A model generated the notes under the pieces. It saw nothing but the letters and a program-made list of their open reading frames with translations, searched no databases and had not been told where the DNA came from. Positions 52,813 to 62,302 of a stretch of DNA of 64,000 bases are shown here, piece after piece. Origin of the DNA: Calocera cornea HHB12733 (taxonomy: Eukaryota > Basidiomycota > Dacrymycetes > Dacrymycetales > Dacrymycetaceae). The stretch spans positions 73,776 through 137,775 of the forward strand of contig KV423914.1 of assembly GCA_001632435.1 (NCBI GenBank), in the 5' to 3' direction. Position 1 is the first letter of the stretch. Each line of letters opens with the position of its first letter. A program made the position numbers and the translations under genes.

Positions 52813-55800
52813 GTGCCGGTCTGCCGTCCACGTCAATGGTCAATGAGCGCCGCTCTTCTGCATTTGAAGGAGCTGGCTGTTCTGCTATGCGACCACGCTG
52901 CGACACTCCCCCGGAGTCATCGATGGCAGCAGCCATGGGCCAGCGCGTGCCGGATGCTCCTCGAGCGCGATCTGCACGGTGCAGACCGCTCCCTCTCGGT
53001 CGCGTGCCGCGTCTCCGCATGGCATCTCACAACTGGTTTGCCCCACCCCAACCTGTACTTCGCTCCAAACCTCGCCCTCCAGAGTTTTTTGAGAGCTCCA
53101 AGAGTTCCTCAGAGTACTGCTGCGTCAGTCAAACAATCTCTGGGCAGCCCATTTCCTCGGAAGTTCCACCCATCCACGGCCGTTTACGCCGTCAGGCTCT
53201 CCCTTCAAAACAATCTCGCGATTATGCCTGGTTTACAGCCCCGAAGTGCTCGATGCCGACGAATGCAGCATATCCACCCTCCTCTGCATGCCGCAGACCT
53301 GGCTACGTTCACGTCAGACGCCCGACGAAGAGCTCCCGCCGACGACAGCGACCCTCCGCAACCAAAGTCCCCACCTTCCGATTCGCAATCTCAAGATGCC
53401 AATGTGGAAGACGGCCATGCGGATACATCGGCGACAGTGAGCTCCTTGAAAGACAGCGATCTCTATGTGTCTCCTGCGCCACCCTTGCCCAGCGACTCGC
53501 CCCCTCAGGATCACACTCCCATTTCGCACATCGATTCGCAGCAAACAGGCCGCGAACATCAGTCGCTTCCGAAGAGTCGCCTAGGCGAAGCACTACCCGG
53601 TACCGATTCCAAAAACGTCTTCGCCATTCCAGATGGTGTTGCAAGGTCAACATTACCACAAACAACCCAATTTGGCCAACCGAGGGGCAGGTCACATGAC
53701 CCTGTTTCGTCGATCGCTCCGGTGCATGGCTCTGCGTCGAGTCAAGCGCAGGCACGAGCCCAGCATCCGAACGCTGCTCTTCATGGGAAGCTTCCTTTCC
53801 AACTTCAAGCCTTCAAGCGACAATTAATGCGACCGAGCCCCGAACAAATAAGGGACCAGAAAGTGCGACGGGCGCTATTGATTCGCCAGAGGAAGGACGG
53901 CCGGCGAATTATAGACGTGACAAATCGACTTGAGTTGAGGAATCCGGGTGTGGCCTCTCAATCCGGGGCTCTGTGGCTGGTGTGGGATGAGGCAGTCAGG
54001 GCTGGGTTAGGCGCCAGGATAACAATCACAGAAGAAATGCGTTTGGCGGAGTGGTTGGAAGCATATCGGCCTCTTGGCGATACGGCTGCTCTTCGAAATC
54101 TCCGTGGGCAACGCATCAAGAAACTCCTAGACCGAGTAGAAGAAAGAACATTGGGCTTTCGAGGGCAGACGCCGTTGCAGGGCTACTATCTTCTATATGA
54201 GTGCCTGCGCATCTACCAGTACAGCCTCTTGGACGATTGGCATGCAGTCCAGACCTCGCTCCACGATCTCCTATTGCGGAATGGCGGAGTCAAGGAAGAC
54301 CTCGGTGAAAAATCAAATCTTCCGATCGTCAATCTTATCCGATTCCTGCTTCAGGATGCCGTCAAGTACGATAACCCGCTTCGCGTGCTTGAAATTGTTC
54401 TCGACAATTTTGTCTGGATGGAACCGGCCATTCGACGCTACGAAGAGGAAACTTGGAGCATACGAGGACAGTGGTATCATCAGTCGAAGTACCTGCAATA
54501 CGCGGTAGACAAGGCTATCACTATGATTGCTCGCCCGGTCGAGCTCCTTGACGACAAACTCCCACTGTGGAATAACCAACGTCTACGGCGGTGTGCACGA
54601 CTTCTCCTCCAATGTTCCATTCGGCAAAACAAACCCGAGATTGCCTATGCGATCTATCTATGGCAGCGCAGGAATCAAATATACATTCCGTGGCACGACT
54701 TGGCAGATCTCACCGATCTACTTGCGCTGAGGGAATCATATGCCGAAGCGGAAGGGGTTTTCCGGCGCCTTATCGATCTTCTCAAAAAGATGTATCCCAA
54801 GGAGACCAAGTGGAAACTGAAAGCCGTCAAGACTGCACTGAGGCTGGCGGCTCACCAGGGCGACGTCGACGCCGCCGAAACGTACTATCACGAACTGGAA
54901 GATCGGTGTATAGTACGCAAGGAGCACCTCCGGAATATCTACTTTACTCCCGGGGAGCAAGCACTGCGCATGCACGCGTACGCTGTTGCGGGCCGCACTG
55001 AAGATCTCGAAGCAGTATTCACCAGCATGTTTCCGCCTGAAAACCGAGAGAAGAGTCCACGTCGGGGGAAGCCGTGGCCTGCTCACTATTCCGAGCTTAT
55101 ATTGGCGTATGCTAGACGAGGCGATCTGGAGTCTGCCAACAAGTGGCTGTCAGAAATGACGAAGGCTGGATATTCCCCACATCAGCACATCTATAATACC
55201 ATCTTGGGCGAATTGGCAAACCGAGGCGATGTCGATGCTGTCAGATCTGTCCTAGAACAAATGCGCAGGGCAAACATCGAACGTGACCACGTGACGTACC
55301 TCGCAGTTATCAACTTGTATGCGACCGTGAAGGATCCTTTGCGCGCGTCACAAGCATTCGAGCAAGCATTACAGGATGGCATCCGCCCGAACGCGCAGCT
55401 TTTCAACCGTCTACTGAACGCGCACGTCGAGGCAGCCTCTTGGCCCGGTGTCATTCGGCTCTTCGATTACGTGATGAACTTGCCGTACAGGACACTTCGT
55501 CTATCAATTTCTCTCTGCAACATCCTGCTCAAAGCGTACGTCATGATTGGCGCTCCTCATTACGCTGTTCGCGGTGTTTTTGCCAGACTTGCGGAATTTG
55601 GTGCCATTCCAAACATGCCATCATATTGTCTGCTCGTGCAGTCCGCCGTGGACTCTGGTCGTATGGCTGAAGCTGACCGCATCTTTCGACAAATGCAATC
55701 GGCGCTGAATTTGAAGCCATCAGATCCCGTCAACGTGTACCCATTGTCCATGCTTGTGGCGGGGCACCTGCGACGAGGCGAGCATGAAGAAGCTAGAGCA

Positions 55801-56943
55801 CGGTATAATGAGATGATCGAGAACGATATTCAGCCATCGACGACAACATTTGCTGCTATCATTCGGTCACATGCTTCAGCAGAGACGGAGGATGGTCTTC
55901 GAATTGCTGAAGAATTTTTGAAGCAAGTTCTTGACAACCCCGGTGAGCGAAACCGGTTCACTCAACCGCGCAACCCTGCCGACACGCTCTCGTACCTTTT
56001 CATACCGCTTATGAACGCTCATGCTGTGGTGTCTGACAGCAGCGAGGTGGAGCGAGTTTATGCCGAGTTTCTGGAGAAAGGCGGGATCTCCACCATTTCA
56101 TCGCTTTCGATTCTCCTGCTTGCATATGGTCGCTCTGGTGATACCGATGCCGTCGTACAAGTATGGGAGGAAATCCACAAACTTGGTCTTCAGCTCCTCA
56201 CGCACGAATCTGTCTTTCATGACGCGCACACGGAGGACACTCTACCTGGAGGAACCAATGCAAATTGGCTCGCTTATGCACTCTCCATCTACATCAATTC
56301 TCTCTCCCTGGCAGGGCGTCATACGACAATTGCAGAGACGCTAGCTTTGCTGCGCAAAGAGGGTTTCGTATTCAACGCCAACAACTGGAATCATATCGCT
56401 GTCGCAATGATGCGGGCGGGAGAACCAGAACGTGCATTCGAAGTGGTAGAAAGGGTCATCCTTCGATATCGGGCGGAAAGCGAGCGATTGATGCGGAATC
56501 GCGATATGCACCCCGAATCACCCCTGCTACCCAAGCAACCGAAAGACGAAGATGCTCCAGAAATACTGAACCATCCTGCTTTGGGCGCAAAGGAACGGCA
56601 ACTGCGTGTATTCCGGACTGAACAGGCCGTCCCGTACCCAGGTGCCGATATAAAGGGAGAAGACCAGATTGGATCGATTGAAGATCTTGTCCACTCTCTC
56701 TACATCCTCCATCAAGTATCACCGGCGTGGCATATTTGGAAACCGTATCCACATATGCTGCAAGTTCTTGGGGCTTTCCTGGATCCAGAAACTCGACACG
56801 AAGTTGACTTAGGACTGTCCAAAGACGGCGCGAGTGAAGAAGTACTTCGCCGCATCTACACCAATTACCCTGCGGCGGTAGCAGCTGTAACAGAGCAACA
56901 ACGTCGGAGGCAACGGAGAAGACCCGAGTCACCAAGGGAATAA
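52813..56943 (+). CDS. Pentatricopeptide repeat (PPR) protein, probably mitochondrial
   Basis: Long intronless ORF of 1,376 codons in an otherwise intron-rich region. PPR proteins bind organellar RNA and act in its processing or translation. The N-terminal 350 residues are disordered and Ser/Pro/Arg-rich; ATGs at 52813, 52843 and 53224 are all candidates. The middle has a structured helical region (GYYLLYECLRIYQYSLLDDWHAVQTSLHDLLL; DLADLTDLLALRESYAEAEGVFRRLIDLL). Clear 35-residue PPRs follow in tandem: HYSELILAYARRGDLESANKWLSEMTKAGYSPHQHIYNTILGELANRGDVDAVRSVLEQMRRANIERDHVTYLAVINLYATVKDPLRASQAFEQALQDGIRPNAQLFNRLLNAHVEA, and MPSYCLLVQSAVDSGRMAEADRIFRQMQ. Further helical pairs continue to about residue 1,200. 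The C-terminus is basic (EQQRRRQRRRPESPRE). A targeting peptide is plausible but not demonstrated. Its stop codon (56941-56943) abuts the stop of the opposite gene. Confidence 0.88.
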   Translation: MPVCRPRQWSMSAALLHLKELAVLLCDHAATLPRSHRWQQPWASACRMLLERDLHGADRSLSVACRVSAWHLTTGLPHPNLYFAPNLALQSFLRAPRVPQSTAASVKQSLGSPFPRKFHPSTAVYAVRLSLQNNLAIMPGLQPRSARCRRMQHIHPPLHAADLATFTSDARRRAPADDSDPPQPKSPPSDSQSQDANVEDGHADTSATVSSLKDSDLYVSPAPPLPSDSPPQDHTPISHIDSQQTGREHQSLPKSRLGEALPGTDSKNVFAIPDGVARSTLPQTTQFGQPRGRSHDPVSSIAPVHGSASSQAQARAQHPNAALHGKLPFQLQAFKRQLMRPSPEQIRDQKVRRALLIRQRKDGRRIIDVTNRLELRNPGVASQSGALWLVWDEAVRAGLGARITITEEMRLAEWLEAYRPLGDTAALRNLRGQRIKKLLDRVEERTLGFRGQTPLQGYYLLYECLRIYQYSLLDDWHAVQTSLHDLLLRNGGVKEDLGEKSNLPIVNLIRFLLQDAVKYDNPLRVLEIVLDNFVWMEPAIRRYEEETWSIRGQWYHQSKYLQYAVDKAITMIARPVELLDDKLPLWNNQRLRRCARLLLQCSIRQNKPEIAYAIYLWQRRNQIYIPWHDLADLTDLLALRESYAEAEGVFRRLIDLLKKMYPKETKWKLKAVKTALRLAAHQGDVDAAETYYHELEDRCIVRKEHLRNIYFTPGEQALRMHAYAVAGRTEDLEAVFTSMFPPENREKSPRRGKPWPAHYSELILAYARRGDLESANKWLSEMTKAGYSPHQHIYNTILGELANRGDVDAVRSVLEQMRRANIERDHVTYLAVINLYATVKDPLRASQAFEQALQDGIRPNAQLFNRLLNAHVEAASWPGVIRLFDYVMNLPYRTLRLSISLCNILLKAYVMIGAPHYAVRGVFARLAEFGAIPNMPSYCLLVQSAVDSGRMAEADRIFRQMQSALNLKPSDPVNVYPLSMLVAGHLRRGEHEEARARYNEMIENDIQPSTTTFAAIIRSHASAETEDGLRIAEEFLKQVLDNPGERNRFTQPRNPADTLSYLFIPLMNAHAVVSDSSEVERVYAEFLEKGGISTISSLSILLLAYGRSGDTDAVVQVWEEIHKLGLQLLTHESVFHDAHTEDTLPGGTNANWLAYALSIYINSLSLAGRHTTIAETLALLRKEGFVFNANNWNHIAVAMMRAGEPERAFEVVERVILRYRAESERLMRNRDMHPESPLLPKQPKDEDAPEILNHPALGAKERQLRVFRTEQAVPYPGADIKGEDQIGSIEDLVHSLYILHQVSPAWHIWKPYPHMLQVLGAFLDPETRHEVDLGLSKDGASEEVLRRIYTNYPAAVAAVTEQQRRRQRRRPESPRE

Positions 56944-58957
56944 TCACATTGTATAGTTAGTGCTACACCATTCAATACCATTGTTACGTGCTGTTCTCCA
57001 GTTGACTTTCTCACCCTCACGCTGTGCTACGAAAGTCATCCGGCCAAGCGTTTGTGACCCGGGAGTCGTCGTCAAAGTGCCCGTCATCGTGATCTTCCGT
57101 TTTACGCCTCTGTTGCATCCATCAGTTAGAAGCACAAAGGTGTAGTGAGTGGACATCACCGTGGGCAGCTTCTGTCCTTGGGCCGACAGTGCCTGGGAGA
57201 GCGCAGTGATTTCTGCAGGCAGGGAGTGAGCAATTTTAGTATTCTACATTTGCACACTGACCAGGAACGCCTGGAAATCTCTTGGCTGAAAAGACTTCGA
57301 AAGAGTCGGACCATGCTTCAGCTAGCATCTTGCCATTCTCCGCTTTGTGGCTCCTACCAGGACTGCGAAACTGAGGTCAGCAAGCCGCGAGTTTGTGTCC
57401 ATTCCACACACATTGTCGAATCCATAGGGACAGGAAAGAGCCGTATGCGTATGCGGAACACACCTGTTGCGCATCAACGTCAGCTTTGCTTGCAACGTTG
57501 TCAATTTCCAGATCGCACCTTCTACGCGGATCGAAAGGTCTTGGAAAATGAAGAAAATCCCTTCCCTTTTCTTCTCATCGTGCAACTGCACACCATTGGA
57601 CACGTGAGGTCCAATGAGAGTGCGCGAGTATTTCTTTAGCGCAGGTTCGCGCAGGAGAGCACTGCCCAGGCTCGGCAATCCCGACGCGTGGAGATCATTT
57701 CGGTGACCGCCGTCTGTAGACCAATGACTGGCGCTCGAAGGGGGACCTTGGCGGCTGCTGGCACCGTTGACCCATTGCCGCTCCTGCCACAAGGGGCTAT
57801 ATGTGTACGTGTCGGACCTGCCGGACATGGGCACTGCGTCATACTGTGAGGTTGCTCGCGGGAACTGCAACGCGTGACCGGCCGGAGCGGTCTGCGGCTG
57901 CGGCCCGAAGGCAGACGCGAGGTTCGGCAGAGTGGTGTCGATCTGCAGCTTGGGATGGCGGTGCGGAGAGCCCCACGACGCGCCGCTATTGAGCGTGTCA
58001 TAACGACTCGGAGGGCTGTCGGAGAAGCTGAACTGGGTATATGGACGGTTGCGGATCGCATCTTGATTCGGCGGCCCGAGTGCTTCGAATGTGCGAATGG
58101 AGGGCAAGACAGCTACTACACCATAAGAACATAGGACCTCGTCAATAGAGCTGGTCACATACTCTGGGACAACTGAGGCACCTGCGGTGGCATCAATATT
58201 TGCGGGACGTGGGGCTCTTGGTGGGCCACAGGCGGAGCCGGATTATGCCGACCGTAGACAGGGTCACTTTGAGACCAGCTCTGATTGTGACGCCTGGGAG
58301 GATAGCTTTCAAATGTGATGCTCTTCGCATGGCGAGGTACAGGAAGCTCGTCTTGCCTCTGACCATTCGAGCCGTATAACTGGGCACCGACCATCATTAT
58401 GTCACTTGATGGAAGCGGGATAAGCACAAATATGGCGCACCCCGCCATAGTCCGACCCGGTCCTCGTGGTGGCCGAATTCGTTGCGCTACCGCCGAAAGC
58501 TGGATGCAATACAAGAGTTGCAGGATCACCGTCTTCTTTGAAGACGTCGGTGAGGGTGATCAGCGTGTGGGGCAAAATGTCACTGTTCCGCGGCGCAGTC
58601 AGCACGGTGACAAAGGCACGCGGAGCTAACTATGCAACAATGGCACCCGTCCATCGAAGCTTGTAACAAGCAAACGCACTTGAAAGGGATCTCCCTGTGG
58701 TTTGTGTCCAGCACACGTAGCCGAAGAACCAAAGCAGGGGCGAGCGGACGACGATCCTACACAGAACGATGTTACGCCTACCGGCGAAATGGAGGCGATA
58801 CTCGTACCTTGTCTCCGAAACCGCTCTGCCGGGCACGGATCGGGTGTTGGATTACTTGAAGGTCATAATATCTTTGCAAGAACGTCAACAGGCGAATAGA
58901 GAGCAGGCAGAAACAACCTTGCCTGTTCTCATGCCAGGTTCCAACTGACTGGTACAT
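56944..58957 (-). CDS. Velvet-family developmental regulator (VelB/VosA-like)
   Basis: Velvet proteins are fungal DNA-binding regulators of development and secondary metabolism. Start at 58957 (MYQSVGTWHEN) is favoured by a TATA-like TTTAAAT at 59031-59037. First half of the velvet domain: YYDLQVIQHPIRARQSGFGDK, joined by intron removal to DRRPLAPALVLRLRVLDTNHREIPF, then DILPHTLITLTDVFKEDGDPATLVLHPAFGG. A segment IMMVGAQLYGSNGQRQDE follows. Then about 190 residues of Pro/Ser/Gln/His-rich sequence. The second half: KKYSRTLIGPHVSNGVQLHDEKKREGIFFIFQDLSIRVEG, across an intron VFRIRIRLFPV, then AENGKMLAEAWSDSFEVFSAKRFPGVP and ITALSQALSAQGQKLPTV. A C-terminal extension ends NNGIEWCSTNYTM. A proline-rich insert inside the domain is a known feature of VelB. 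Eight or so introns; exon joints inferred by motif continuity. Confidence 0.9.
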
Positions 58958-59989
58958 GGAAGCCGGAGAGGGGACGAAGGCAAGGGACGAATGCAAGTCA
59001 CGCTGGCGATGGGGAACGGTCGAGGGCCGTATTTAAAGGATAAGATGGCACATCGAGAGCTGGTGTGTGTTTGTGGTCAGAGTGCCACTCAATAAGCTAG
59101 GCGCTGGACGCGGGTCGGGCGCGACGATTAAGCCGCCATCAGATCGGGAGTGGAAGAAGGAATAGTGCACGCCCCCTTCGCAGGTGCGAGCACAGGGACA
59201 CAGCGCGGAAGATGGCAAGTCAATTTCTTTTGCGACTCAGGAGGAAGATTGCTCCTTATGTTAGGTGCCGCTTATTGGGAGAACACGCAGCGAATAACCA
59301 GACAGAACGCAGTAGGCAGCCCCCATATCAAGTACGTCATAACCAGGTATAGTCGTCCCTTTCCCGGCGTGTCTAGAGGCACAGTTCTGAACATGCTCTC
59401 GTAAACATGCCGATGGAAAGACGGCCATCCCGCGTAGGGAAGTATCGATTCTCGGTTTCATCATAGATCTAACTTCCAGACGCCATCCTGCCTGCCGAAC
59501 GACTGCTATCCCTGGCCCTGCTCCGATTTGGAGCAGGACGGGGGACAAGGTGTCGTACGACACGACAGGATGGTGCTGAACCTTTAGGGCGGTAAAAAAC
59601 TTATGGGAATGATTGAGTATGGGACGCCCTGGAGGAGCTGGGGCAGGGAGTGGGAATTGAGGGGAGAGAAATGGGTAATTGACGGGTATTGCTGATGGAG
59701 AGGGATGAAGCGGATGGTGGGAAGAAGGAGAAGGACGAAAAGGAAGGAGGTGCGCCGGTCCAATAGAAAGCGGGCGGGCTGGCCCAACGCGGACCCGAGG
59801 CTGTGATTGTATGGAAACGCGTGGTGGGCCGCAGGGGAGCCAGGGGGGCCAGCAGGGGACCCTCCCTTCAGGCGCGCTATCGAAGCCAACCCCCGTTGCT
59901 GCCCATCGCCCCCTCTCCGCGACCTCATCGCCCTCCTCCCCCCTTCCTTTTATTCTTTACCCTCCTTTGAATCATCATCCATTGACAAC
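58958..59989. other. Intergenic region between divergent velvet and ArfGAP genes
   Basis: About 1.03 kb. Contains a TATA-like TTTAAAT (minus strand, 59037-59031) for the velvet gene. ORFs here lack any motif. No gene seen. Confidence 0.45.
59031..59037 (-). promoter_or_regulatory. TATA-like box of the velvet gene
   Basis: TTTAAAT on the minus strand, about 75 bp upstream of the preferred start at 58957. This spacing argues against the alternative ATG at 58996. Confidence 0.45.
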
Positions 59990-61497
59990 ATGGCAGAGGC
60001 ATACGCTAAACAACAGCTCCTTGACCTAATGAAGAAGGATGCTATGGGCAACAAACGTCAGAGCTTCTGACGCCTTCCCACCCTGACCATGTCGTCCTCA
60101 CGCCCTTTGCCCTCTTCAGACTGTGTCGACTGCGGAGCTCCAAATCCTCAATGGGTCAGCGTCAGCTTCGGCGTCTTCATCTGTCTGTCGTGTGCAGGAG
60201 TGCATCGTGGGCTGGGTGTCCATATCAGCTTTGTGCGGAGTTGCACCATGGTACGACCCGAGCGAGGAAGGGGGGACGGGCGCGTGTGCACAGGACTGAT
60301 TCAGGGTGCCAGGACAAATGGGATGAGACTGGCCTGAAGAAGATGGAGGTGCGTTACCGTCACGTTTCCACGTGGATCTTGACCGTATGGAGCTGATAGA
60401 ACTACTAGATGGGTGGCAACAAGCCTTTCATGGATTTCCTGAAGAACTACTCGCCTGCTGACCAGGGAGGTTACAAGGACGGCATGGCCATTCAGGAGAA
60501 ATACACATGCTGGGCGGCTTCCCAATACCGCGAGAAGGTAAGCAAACCCGGTTATTCACATGGTCACAACAGTTGTCAAATCTTCTTCTTCCAGCTGACG
60601 GCAACGGTGGAGGGCCGACCCTGGACCGCTTCTGCTCCTCCTCCGCCCTCGCTCCTCGATGATCCTCCTTCTCGGCCCGACTCTGCGCAGGGTCTGCGCA
60701 AGTCCCGAGCAGGCGCACGTGGACCTGCAGGCGTGTCTTCTATCTCGAGGCAGGCGTCTAATTCGCCTCAACCCTCGCTCGACCAAAAGAGCGCGAACGA
60801 GAACTACTTCGCCACACTCGGCCAGTCAAACGCGTCTCGGCCTGAGTATTTGCCGCCGTCCCAAGGTGGCCGGTACACCGGCTTCGGCTCTACTCCAGAA
60901 CCTTCCACCTCGTCGGGCTCTCAGCACCCCTCATTCAGTCTGTCGTCAAAGGCGGCACCTTCCATTACCGAGTTCCAGCAGGATCCGCTCAAGGCGCTTG
61001 GAAAGGGCTGGAGCCTCTTCTCTTCCGCAGTCGCGGGTGCCTCAAAGGTCGTTAGCGACAGTATCGACCCCAACCTGAAGGCCAACATCACTACATATGC
61101 GAGCGAAGCAGGTGTTCGGGCGAAGGAGCTTGGCACCCTAGCCGGCAGGAACCTGCAAACGGTCGGCAAGACGGCGAACGACTGGAGCCGGCAGCAGATA
61201 GGGGTGGACGTCGGTGGACAGCTGACAGGCCTGGTGGAGACAGTCAAGACCTCAGTGCAGGGGGGCCGACCAGCCGGAGGCCGCAGCGGATATGGATCGG
61301 TGGGCGAGCACGGCTGGGATGACGATTATCACGAAGGCTCGGCGTTATACCATGACGACCACGATGATGGCAACTTCTTTGATGCAGAACACGATCACTC
61401 TGCGCCACAGCCTGCAACCTCGGCCGCCCCTGCAAAGGGTCCGGCCACCTCTGCGAAAGCCGACGACTGGGAGGAGGATGACTGGAAGGAGTTTTAG
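59990..61497 (+). CDS. GCS1: ADP-ribosylation factor GTPase-activating protein (Gcs1/ArfGAP1 type)
   Basis: Stimulates GTP hydrolysis by Arf1 on Golgi and COPI vesicles. The start at 59990 reads [22 protein letters not shown]. Introns at 60057-60119, 60251-60312, 60349-60408 and 60538-60594 are supported by frame and motif. The Zn finger is [24 protein letters not shown] (CxxC-x16-CxxC), followed by [19 protein letters not shown] with the arginine finger in GVHRGLG. Then [23 protein letters not shown] and [15 protein letters not shown] complete the ArfGAP domain (to about residue 125). The C-terminal region has Ser/Pro linkers and amphipathic segments ([57 protein letters not shown]) resembling membrane-curvature-sensing ALPS helices. 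It ends [11 protein letters not shown], an acidic tail with a tryptophan-based, coatomer-binding-like motif. About 385 residues. Confidence 0.95.
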
Positions 61498-62302
61498 ATG
61501 CTTTTCATGCCCACCAATGATACACAATGACGCTATCCGTTCACCTTAGTCAATGACGCGTAAAGTTCCGGCGTCGGGCCATTCCCATGCTCCTTTGCCT
61601 GGCTCGTTCCCGGTTGCCCACTTCTCCTATCTTCGTGATCTTCACGACCGATTCTGAAGAGATAGATGGGGCCCATTTCCCTTCCCTTCCAAAGGAAGCA
61701 GATACGGGCTTGATATGGGGCCTGATTACCGCCACGCCGGCATGCACACCTCCCAATTGGGGTTGATCCGCCGGCAAGAATATGTCAAGCAGCAGGAGAA
61801 TGGCCCAAATCAGGGGTTGCGAAATAAAGACGAAGTCCCCGCTGCACCGGGCCCCGAGTGGTCCCAGATGTAAGAATATCGCGTGCCTTTTCTGCCTGTC
61901 ATGTGGCTCGGTCGAGAAACGGCATATGCTGCACCTGCCAGCACATAACGATCCACCAAGAAGGGCAGCGCTATTGCCTAATTCGACATCAAAACACGTA
62001 ACGGTAGAATAATTCATCCTCACGTGACTGCTCGCGTCAGCCCGAGAGCCTGGGCTCCCAAAGTTCGCGCCCGTTTGACGGCATCACCACGTTTCTTCCT
62101 CCGAAACAGCTACATGTCCCCACGATATCGCTAGGGGGAAGAGCTTTTGGCGGTTCTCTATCGCTTTCATCGACCATCACGCGCTTGTTCGGCACGCATA
62201 TATTGACCTTGAACATCAGCACTTGTAACGGTTCTCACGCGCATTGCCGGGCGATCCTCATTTCACTGCCTCGCGGACGGCAGAGTCCTCTGCGGCGAAA
62301 TT
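61498..62302. other. Intergenic region upstream of MLH3
   Basis: 805 bp between two same-strand genes. A 157-codon minus ORF (61550-62023) lacks domain features. I see no gene. Confidence 0.45.

Noticed and set aside
60395..60420. TAGATGGGTGGC, resembling the 18-mer near the ferric reductases
   Set aside because: Only 12 bases match and they span an intron acceptor and the ArfGAP codons MGG, so chance is enough.
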